Assembly (NCBI RefSeq): GCF_910596095.1
Contig: NC_056550.1
Coordinates: forward strand, 11,902,501-11,966,500
Direction of reading: 5' to 3'
Source of the DNA: Thunnus maccoyii
Taxonomy: Eukaryota; Chordata; Actinopteri; Scombriformes; Scombridae
Length of the DNA: 64,000 nt
Both the position numbers and the translations under genes were made by a program. Positions 55,922 to 64,000 of the stretch are shown here, in pieces (the stretch's first letter is position 1; every line of letters starts with the position of its first letter). The notes under the pieces were generated by a model. It saw only the letters and a list, made by a program, of their open reading frames with translations, made no database searches and was not told where the DNA came from.

Positions 55922-55960
55922 CACAATAACACAAACCATCAGCAGACCTGAACAAAAACC

Positions 55961-56930
55961 CCTCAGTGCCTGAACACTTGTAACATGAAGCCACCAGAGG
56001 AGGAGCCCTCAGACCACTAATGATTTCAACACCAGTTCACTGTTACAATAACAGGAAACCGTCTTTGAACACATTTAACCGTGAAAAAAGTAAACAAAAA
56101 TAACATGACTTATTATGATATATAATTATAATAATATTAAATAATACAGTGGAGGCATTTACCAAAAAGTGTTCTCTCTTCCTAACTCACAATATTTATA
56201 TTTCAAGTGGTGAATTTGTTGCAGCATTATTTCAACTGACAACTACACTTTGAAAGCTCTTCATCTAACAAGAAATGAAACATAAATAATCTTTCTTTAT
56301 GTTAGTTTTAGTTTTAGTTTGTGGCTCCACATAAATTACTTTTGTCAGTCTGGAATAACAATGAGAGGAAGGACTGAACAGGACAAGAAATGTAACATTT
56401 TCTCCTTTTAGTCATGAGAATACAAGAGCTTTACAGAACACTTTCACAGTCTTTGGTACGATCTGTCTCCAGTATAGATGCAAACATTACAGGTGACCTC
56501 AGTAGATCAAAATATTAGCAAACTGTAAATAAGTTAAATATGCTGTGGTATTAAAATAAAATAATGTTATTAATAATTGACAATAACATTATTATTTGCT
56601 TGGTCTTAATGATTGATAAATTAAAACAGGTTTTATGTCTTAGTCCTATGTGTATTGTAGATTAATGTTGACCTTTTTCACATATTTACTCATTTCTTTT
56701 TACATATTTTTCACATATTCTCATCAGTTTTCTTCACTTATATTCCTACTGGGGTTTTCGTTCCCCCTGACATCCTGAGTGTTATGAGCACTTTGTGAGA
56801 AAAACAAAAATAACAACATTTGTTCAGAAGGTACTTTTTCTATTAAAACTTAATGATAATAAGTATGAACTTAATATCAAAATTGGTATAGCAATTTCAA
56901 AAATTCAATCCGGTTCTGTCCTCCCTGTGA
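55961..56930. other. A-to-B spacer, class II
   Basis: A copy of the VA3-VB2 and VA6-VB6 spacers, without the long poly-T run. Octamer-like ATGCAAAA of VB14 is at 56941-56948. No gene. Confidence 0.55.
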
Positions 56931-57020
56931 GGAGGAGTCAATGCAAAACCTTGATGTCTTCCACCTCTACTTATCTGACTGCAGAGAGGATGACAGAGAA
57001 CAGTGGACACACAGTTTAAC

Positions 57021-57469
57021 ATGATGGACTATAGGACAGGACTGCTGCTTTTAACTATCTGCTGGGCAGGTGAAGAACTTTACATATCTTGAGTTGAAGT
57101 TGTTGTTAAAAAGTTACCAACTTAAAGAAACTGATTATTCTCCTTTTTCTGTCTTGACAGGTGTTGATGGTCAGACTCTGACAGAATCTGAACCAGCAGT
57201 TAAGAAGCCTGGAGAATCCCACAAACTGACCTGTACAACATCTGGATTCACATTCAGGAGCTACTACATGGCCTGGATCAGACAGGCTCCTGGAAAAGGA
57301 CTGGAGTGGATTGCAGCTATCAGCAGTTATGGTGGTAGTAGCACATACTACTCTCAGTCAGTTCAAGGCCGGTTCACTATCTCCAGAGACGACAGCAGAG
57401 AGCAGCTGTATCTGCAGATGAACAGTCTGAAGACTGAAGATTCTGCTGTTTATTATTGTGCTCGACACT
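57021..57469 (+). CDS. IGHV: IGHV segment, family B (VB14)
   Basis: Leader 57021-57069, V exon 57161-57469. CDR1 region [14 protein letters not shown]2 [14 protein letters not shown]3 [13 protein letters not shown], end CARHSQ. Canonical residues are complete. RSS: CACAGTG 57470-57476, 22 bp, ACAAAATCC 57499-57507. It looks functional. Confidence 0.93.
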
Positions 57470-57507
57470 CACAGTGACTGAGTTGGTTGAGCAGCTGTAC
57501 AAAATCC

Positions 57508-58370
57508 TACAGTACTCATCAGACCCCCTTTAACTCACATGATTAATGTTTTTTCTCAGCTTTTGTGGTTCAAGAAAATGATGTAATTCCTTCAAACCCA
57601 AACATCCTTTTTGGAAACAGTGATACTATAATTTGGTTTTAAAGTACATTTCCTGAGAGAGAATCATTTTTAACAATAACTGTTAATAATGATTTTAATT
57701 CTCTTCTCATGTAAACTTTTTTTTTATGAATTTCAGTATATGAGCATCTCGCTAGAGGCTCAAGTTTATCTTTATGTCTGTGGCTTCAAACATCTGCAAC
57801 ACTGAAACCATTAAAAGTATTTTATGTAAAACTCCAAACGTCCACACAGCTGCAAAAAACTCATACTGTTACATTGTTCTGTTGTCATTTCACATTTTGT
57901 TGGCAAATGATGAATTTAACTATATGGGTAAAGTCAATAAATACAATATTTTTAGAATTAAAAGTAGACATAAATATAATTTCCACCATGTCAGACTATT
58001 TTAAACTTACATAGATTTACAGTAGAGTCACCAAAGACAGATTTTGAAAACGATTTATCAATTTTTTGTTCAGTTTTTTGTGGATGATAATGTGTTTTAA
58101 TCCATTATTACACAAATCCAACTATTGTAATATCTTATCCTTGCAACACTTAATATTAGATTAAAATCAGTTTAATTGCATTAATACATTAATAGATGGT
58201 TAATTATATTAAATGTCATTTTAAACAAAATCATAGCACCATTATAAGTTCACTAAATTAACCATATATCATGTTTAAGTACATATTCAGTCTGGACACT
58301 TGATAAGAAAGACTGAACTCCTTACCTCAAAGTGATAAATAGAAGTTCTAAGAAATAGATAATTATTTAT
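57508..58370. other. Intergenic VB14-VC5
   Basis: Family B 3' flank to family C 5' flank, as at 9750-10775. VC5 octamer ATGCAAAT is at 58379-58386 and a (GT)12 run at 58411-58434 lies between octamer and ATG. No gene. Confidence 0.5.
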
Positions 58371-58482
58371 TCAACAATATGCAAATAAATGTGACTCATA
58401 AGGAAGTGAAGTGTGTGTGTGTGTGTGTGTGTGTCAGTGAGAGGACAGAAGAGCTCACATCAGTTCAGCTTCAACATCAACC

Positions 58483-58931
58483 ATGTTCTCTGCAGCTCTG
58501 ATGCTGCTGCTGGCAGCTGGATCCTGTGAGGAGCTTTCAGTGGATTCACACTAATAGACACATTAGAAACACTGAATAGTCAGATGAATGATGGAGATAA
58601 TGTTGATTTCTCTTTCCACAGGTGTGTACAGTATTGATCTCATCCAGCCAGACTCAATGGTTGTGCAGCCTGGACAGTCTTTGACCATCACCTGTCAGGT
58701 CTCTGGTTATTCTCTGACTGATAGCAGCTATGCAACAGGTTGGATCAGACAGCGTGAAGGAAAACCAATGGACTGGATTTTCCATCAGTGGGGAGGATGT
58801 GACTTTTATCAAAATAATGCTCTGAAGAACAAGTTCAGCTACAGCAGAGACACTTCTGCTAGAACAATGACAATAAAAGGACAGAATCTGCAGTCTGAGG
58901 ACACAGCTGTGTATTACTGTGTACGTCGCCC
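58483..58931 (+). CDS. IGHV: IGHV segment, family C (VC5), heptamer first base changed
   Basis: Leader 58483-58525 (MFSAALMLLLAAGS plus split Cys), V exon 58622-58931. CDR1 region GYSLTDSSYATGWIRQ, FR2 REGKPMDWIF, CDR2 HQWGGCDFYQNN with an extra Cys, FR3 FSYSRDTSARTMTIKG, end YYCVRRP. Canonical residues are complete and the frame is open. RSS: GACAGTG 58932-58938 in place of CACAGTG, 23 bp, ACAAATTCC 58962-58970. The first three heptamer bases are the most critical for RAG cutting, so recombination is probably poor. The last base of the family C consensus end also differs from VC1. Confidence 0.9.
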
Positions 58932-58970
58932 GACAGTGATACAAACCACCAACAGACCTGCACAAATTCC

Positions 58971-59336
58971 CAGCAACCAGCAAGACTCAACCAGGCAGAT
59001 GTTGTAAATATAAAATTAAATGAATAATATTCAGCAGAGTATATGTGTCCAGTTACTCTCTGACAGAGAAGTTGTTGGGTGTTTAAATGTTTTTGACCTG
59101 AAATATATATCAGTATAAAGGAGCATTTGAGATGCTTGACTTTTCCAGACCACAAGGATGTGATTAATTTAAATATTTTTATATCATTGTTTTATGATTC
59201 TTATTGATTACACTAAAAAAACATTTTCCTTTCCATACAAAGAAAAAAAACTGTTTTTTTTTTTTTTGTAATTTTGCCAAGAAAACAAAAAAAAAAACAC
59301 TTTCAACTTCTCTGCCAAGATTTGAGATTATTATCC
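58971..59336. other. Intergenic VC5-VA14
   Basis: AT-rich with opposing poly-A and poly-T runs (59214-59300). The junction to family A V exon sequence is at about 59337. No gene. Confidence 0.5.
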
Positions 59337-59510
59337 CAGGGAAAGAACTGGGTTGGATTGGAAGTGCACGTGTTGGATACACCACAGACTACAAAGATTC
59401 ACTAAAGAACAAGTTCAGTATCGACTTAGACTCTTCCAGCAACAGAGTGACTCTAAACGGACAGAATGTGCAGTCTGAAGACACTGCTGTGTATTACTGT
59501 GCCAGAGACC
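59337..59510 (+). pseudogene. IGHV: IGHV family A fragment (VA14), 5' half missing
   Basis: Homology starts in FR2 (GKELGWIG; Gly for Glu) and runs through CDR2 SARVGYTTDY, FR3 FSIDLDSSSNRV and YYCARDPQ. Leader, FR1, CDR1 and Trp41 are missing; unrelated AT-rich DNA precedes it. RSS: CACAATA 59511-59517, 23 bp, ACAAAAACC 59541-59549 is complete. The preserved part has no stop. It cannot encode a V domain. Confidence 0.9.
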
Positions 59511-59549
59511 CACAATAACACAAACCATCAGCAGACCTGAACAAAAACC

Positions 59550-60735
59550 CCTCAGTGCCTGAACACTTGTAACATGAAGCCACCAGAGGAGGAGCCCTCA
59601 GACCACTAATGATTTCAACACCAGTTCACTGTTATAATATAAGAAAGAAACAACAATTATAATAATATTAAATAATTCAGTGGAGGCATTTACCAAAAAG
59701 TGTTCTCTCTTCCTGACTTGCAGTATTTATATTTCAAGTGGTGAATTTGTTGCAGCATTATTTCAGTGGACAACTACACTTTAAAAGCTCTTCATCTAAC
59801 AAGAAATGAAACATAAATAATCTTTCTTTATGTGACTTTTAGTTTTAGTTTGTGGCTCCACATAAATTACTTTTGTCAGTCTGGACTAACAATGAGAGGA
59901 AAAATTGAACAGGACAAGAAATGTAACATTTTCTCCATTTACTTGTGAGAATACAAGAGCTTTACAGAACACTTCATTAGTATAGATGCAAACATTACAG
60001 GTGACCTCAGTAGATCAAAATATTAGCAAACTGTAAATAAGTTAAATATGCTGTGGTATTAAAATAAAATAAAGTTATATAAAACTAACAATAGTGTTAA
60101 TATTCTCTTGCTCTGCACTATTATTAATGATTATAAATTAAAACAGGTTGTTTGATGTCTTAGTCCTCTGCATATTGTAGATTAATGCTCACCATTTTTA
60201 AAAATGGTTCATCAGATTTTAGATGTCCTTTCTTGTAGGCAGCCATTGGTTTTTGTTCATGTGTATGAAAATCATTTTAGTTATCTGAGGTGAGATTCAT
60301 CTCATGTTTTAGCAAAGTTAAGATTTTGTGTCATGATAATTCAGTTGTGAGTGTGTTTAAAATATGTATTTGTTGAGTGATACTCTGATATCCAACAACA
60401 CGAGATGGTTGCAACTCAAACTTCAAACACAAAATTCAACTTTTGAAGACAATTCTGATTAAATAGAAGTTTCAAATATAGATTTTCTAATTCAAAATTA
60501 ATTTAGCTTGTGTTGAAATTATTACATTATTGTTTTGCACAACAAACAAAAGACCAAATTCTATCCTCCATGTGAGGACGAGTCAATTCAAAACTTGGCT
60601 GACTTCCAACTTCACTGATCAAACTGCAAAGAAAATGACAAATTGTTTACTTTCCACTGCGACTTTTGTTTTGTGCAAGGTAAAAGAGTATTGCACATTT
60701 TATGCACTTCAATGCAGTTCTCTCCTTGCTGTGAG
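59550..60735. other. A-to-B spacer, class II variant, with ghost B promoter
   Basis: Matched by 24010-25020 and 35940-37130. The decayed family B promoter block is at 60571-60635. VB15's own octamer-like motif reads ATGCAAAG (60745-60752). No gene. Confidence 0.55.
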
Positions 60736-60824
60736 GAGGAGTTAATGCAAAGCTTGGATGTCTTCCACCTCTACTTATCTGACTGCAGAGAGGATGACAG
60801 AGAACAGTGGACACACGGTTTAAC

Positions 60825-61273
60825 ATGATGGACTATAGGACAGGACTGCTGCTTTTAACTATCTGCTGGGCAGGTGAAGATTTTAACAGATCTTGAGTTG
60901 AAGTTGTTGTTAAAAAGTTACCAACTTAAAGAAACTGATTATTCTCCTTTTTCTGTCTTGACAGGTGTTGATGGTCAGACTCTGACAGAATCTGAACCAG
61001 CAGTTAAAAAGCCTGGAGAATCTCACAAACTGACCTGTACAACATCTGGATTCACATTCAGTAGCTACTGGATGGCCTGGATCAGACAGGCTCCTGGAAA
61101 AGGACTGGAGTGGATTGCAGCTATCAGCAATGGTGGTGGTAGTAGCAAATACTACTCTCAGTCAGTTCAAGGCCGGTTCACCATCTCCAGAGACGACAGC
61201 AGAGAGCAGCTGTATCTGCAGATGAACAGTCTGAAGACTGAAGATTCTGCTGTTTATTATTGTGCTCGATATC
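60825..61273 (+). CDS. IGHV: IGHV segment, family B (VB15)
   Basis: Leader 60825-60873, V exon 60965-61273. CDR1 region [14 protein letters not shown]2 [12 protein letters not shown] (one Ser longer than VB1), FR3 [13 protein letters not shown], end CARYPQ. Canonical residues are complete. RSS: CACAGTG 61274-61280, 22 bp, ACAAAATCC 61303-61311. Its intron, 3' end and downstream 2.7 kb match VB1, but its upstream spacer is of a different class, so it is a recombinant. It looks functional. Confidence 0.93.
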
Positions 61274-61312
61274 CACAGTGACTGAGTTTGTTGAGCAGCT
61301 GTACAAAATCCT

Positions 61313-63595
61313 ACAGTACACTGTAAAAAATTAATGTGAAATCCACAGTAATTTACTGTGTTTCTGCACAGTTAATTACGGTGAATATTTTTACAGTATA
61401 GTATTGTATATTAGGCCTAAAAACACAGTAATCATAATGATACTGTAGAAATCACAGTGGTGAACACACTACTGTAGAAAATAACAGTAACCATTATGAT
61501 ACTGTAGAAAATCACAGTAACCATCATGTTACTGTAGAAAATCACAGTAATATTGATACTACTGCAGACACCATTATGTTACTCTATATGAGGTAACAAA
61601 TTTCCCTTTTGTAAAGAAAATCACTAATTTGAAGATTATTTTGTAATACCTTCAAATAAAACCCTCAAATTCATGGTGCAGATTAAATAATTTAAACCTT
61701 AGTTTGAAATAATTATTCTTTTCATATGAATTACTTATCAAATACTTCAGGATGACCTTGTTTGTTCATGCTTCTGCAGGCTGTTACTTTCAGGTTTTAA
61801 ACTTGTCTCAACGTTTATCAGGTCATAACCTTTTATACAGTCTATGTCATGACCACAGTCTACGGTCATGACAGGCTGTCAGTGAAGTCGTGAACTGATT
61901 GGTTGAACCAAAGAAAAACATCACATGATCTCAAATTTGAACAGCGTCACTGAGTCAGTCTGGGCGCCAAAGTAATTTACTTCACTGCAGCCGGTTTGGG
62001 ATTTAACAGCTCTTTGGTTCACTACATTATCTTTTTTTTTTTTTTTTACTTAAGAGTGCTCATGTTCTTGTCTGTTTTTGCTCGGTGTAAAGTTGTCAGA
62101 CGGTATCATAGATGGACTTTCTGACCTACTACAGCTTGCTAACTTCACCAGCTAACATTTAACTGCAGAGTCCTCTGAAATAAAGGACGCAACAAACTCG
62201 GAACATTCAGAAATGAGCACTGGAAGATAGGGGAGAACACAAAGTCGAATGTTCAACAGATATTTTTTGCAGTGTGGACAGTGCACTTCTTGCAGCGTGG
62301 TGAGGAGTAACGTTAGCCGTCAGTCCAGAGCAGCAGCAGCAGGAGTCACTGACATCAGCAGCTGATCAATAAGTGTCTTCAACATTAAAACACTCGGTCC
62401 TGACTAACACCAGAGATTACACCAAGCTAGTTTTTGTACTTAAATTATTCACATCGATTTCTGGCTGCTCAGAAGTGTGCTGTGCTAACATTCTTATGTT
62501 AGCTAGTGGTCTGTTAGCTAACAGAAATCCACAGAAATCCAACCTGACTGCATTGTGTTAAACTGAAACAGCTTCATGTTACGAAACTTGTCAACACGCC
62601 TTAACGTTACAGATGTTAGCTTTATAAATTCTGGGACATGTGAGAGCACTGTTATGTGTGTTTAGCCCGTGTCACCCCCTGGCTAACTCAACACTGTTAA
62701 GAAAACGGTGATGTTTTCACTGTAACTTAATAGTTTATTATTTATTCTATTCTAACGTTAGGTCTGATAAAGATGGCAAAATGCTCTGATAGTCTATCAT
62801 CTACTACCAAACTGTGTGAAATTAATGTGTTCCAAGATGTATATGTATTTATGTATGTTTGTGTGTGTGCGCGCGCCTGCGTGTATAGGACTATTAATTA
62901 AAAAGTAATCACTCTCAGTAAAAGCAATGTTTTCCAAAGTCATGCACGGCTCTAAATCCTGATGCCTTTCTTCATCATTTCTTTCTACTCCTCACAGCTG
63001 ATGACAACTCCTGCTGATGTCAGAGTCCAGTCTCTCCATCATCTCAGGTCTCACTGTGTAAAGTAAGATTTAAAATCCATTGACAAAGCCAAGTTAGTTA
63101 GCTCTTGTGGCAGTTGTGCTTGTCATACTATGTGCCTGTTTGTAGATATTTTATATTTATATTTTATATTTATTTTGGCTTAACCACAAGCATCTCAGCA
63201 GTCATCTGATTAGATCTGTTCTCATGTACTAACTCAGAAACGATATTGTCTCTGTTGTGTAAGTTTAGTTTTCACAGAAAAAACAGTACTTTAAGGTAAT
63301 ACAATTGTTGTTAATTCAGTGTTTTATTACTCATCAGGAGAACCTGAACCTGAGATCCTGTGTACGACTAAGTGGATGCTGCTGATGGAGACTGACTGAC
63401 TTCACTACCACCCTGGCTGTCCTCTTCACATCTTGCTATAGTTCACAGTTGAATATCAGGAGGAAACAATGACATTGCTGGAGTCTGTTCAAAAGATATT
63501 GCTCATCAACATTTTTACAACACATCCTATTTCTTTTACATTCATTTTACTTGCATTTTCCCTGTGATTGTTAAGATTGCTGTTAAGATTAAGAT
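61313..63595. repeat. 2.3 kb insertion downstream of VB15 (copy 2)
   Basis: Second copy of the 2371-4705 insertion, joined at the same position after the nonamer and ending before GAAATAAAGAAAATAC. The minisatellite has four units here against six. The hairpin, CCAAT, TGAGTCA and exon-like segments are kept. Differences are mostly single bases plus small length changes, including a longer T run (62032-62047) and an extended TGTGTGTGCGCGCG stretch (62862-62876). Confidence 0.75.
62998..63062 (+). other. Exon-like segment in insertion copy 2
   Basis: Same 65-nt length as in copy 1, with acceptor CTACTCCTCACAG and donor GTGTAAA then GTAAGA. The following acceptor TTTTATTACTCATCAG ends at 63337. 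Conservation here may simply reflect recent duplication. Confidence 0.3.
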
Positions 63596-64000
63596 GAAAT
63601 AAAGAAAATACAAACTACTACAAATAATAATTCAGATGTTTTCTTAAAAAGGACCTGTAAACCTTCTGTAAATGAAGACAACATAATGTCTATAAATCAT
63701 GTGGAATCATAATATGAAGGAGGGAAAAAACAGTTGTAGATTTCTCTACAAAATCACTAGAGGTCAGTGTCAAGTTTCTCTCTTTTACAATAAGGAAACA
63801 CTCAGATCTGCTTTTCTCATTAATCTTAACTGACTGACACTTGAATCCTGCACTGAACTAAAGCCTGATTCTCCTGCTTGTCATGTACATGGTGTCAAAA
63901 TGTGCTTGAAACAAAAGTCATTTCTGAATTTGAATGAGCCTATTTTGAATCATATATTTTGACTCAATATGATATTTACCATCAGCAGTGACTGCAGCTC
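63596..64000. other. Family B 3' flank at the right edge
   Basis: It follows 4706-5114 almost base for base. By analogy with the left side, a family A promoter and gene (the VA2 counterpart) would be expected within the next 800 bp outside the window. Confidence 0.55.

Noticed and set aside
1-64000. D, J or constant-region IGH exons, or V segments on the minus strand
   Set aside because: I saw no WG.GT-type J motif with a donor, no D flanked by two RSSs, no Ig constant-domain exon, and no reverse-strand V wording.
1-64000. tRNA, rRNA or microRNA genes
   Set aside because: No tRNA A/B box pair, rRNA wording or convincing precursor hairpin was found by eye. A covariance-model scan would be needed to exclude small RNAs.

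Overview
The window is a stretch of a bony-fish immunoglobulin heavy-chain (IGH) variable locus. The evidence is a long series of two-exon V segments, all on the + strand. Each typical unit has an octamer-like promoter motif, a short signal-peptide exon, an intron of about 80-130 bp, a V exon ending in YYCAR/YYCAK/YYCVR, and a recombination signal sequence (RSS) with a 22-23 bp spacer. The framework wording ([33 protein letters not shown]) and the AT-rich DNA full of short teleost repeats suggest an acanthomorph/percomorph teleost. The species cannot be named from this alone. No D, J or constant-region exon was recognised, so the window lies inside the V array.

I count 39 V segments or fragments plus one promoter-only ghost, in five families labelled here A-E (labels are provisional). 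Family A (14; EQLTQPASVTVQPGQ type) has heptamer CACAATA and nonamer ACAAAAACC. Family B (15; [18 protein letters not shown] type) has heptamer CACAGTG and mostly nonamer ACAAAATCC. Family C has 5 members (YSIDLIQPDSMVVQPGQ), family D 2 (GQSMESIPSSSVVKKPGE) and family E 3 ([18 protein letters not shown]). About 22 keep all coding features and a plausible RSS; the rest are pseudogenes, fragments, or have a defective leader or RSS.

Layout: 0-26 kb is mainly alternating A-B doublets (VA1-VB1, VA3-VB2, VA4-VB4, VA5-VB5, VA6-VB6, a relic VA7-VB7), with VA2, VC1 and VB3 between them. A C-D-E-A block at about 27.1-30.8 kb is repeated at about 40.4-44.0 kb. The second copy carries a solo LTR and several deletions. 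Between the two blocks lie a non-autonomous TIR element (32.6-33.6 kb) and four further V pairs, several broken. From 44 to 47.3 kb the array continues, ending in a three-way mosaic pseudogene. The interval 47.3-52.6 kb is V-poor and repeat-rich and holds a deleted V gene. A-B-C units resume to 61.3 kb. A 2.3 kb insertion with a minisatellite, a promoter-like stretch and exon-like splice signals follows VB1 (2.4-4.7 kb) and again VB15 (61.3-63.6 kb), so the right edge of the window repeats its left part.

The V segments work as a donor pool. In developing B cells RAG would join one V to a D-J further downstream, and the leader exon would supply the signal peptide of the heavy chain. The pattern of shared CDR2 cassettes, swapped flanks, ghost promoters and deletions at the RSS shows rapid birth and death of V genes by unequal exchange and probably gene conversion. 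I saw no unrelated new system. The most interesting signals are a tandem splice donor that could rescue a slipped leader, RSS deletions at otherwise intact genes, and the duplicated 2.3 kb insertion.
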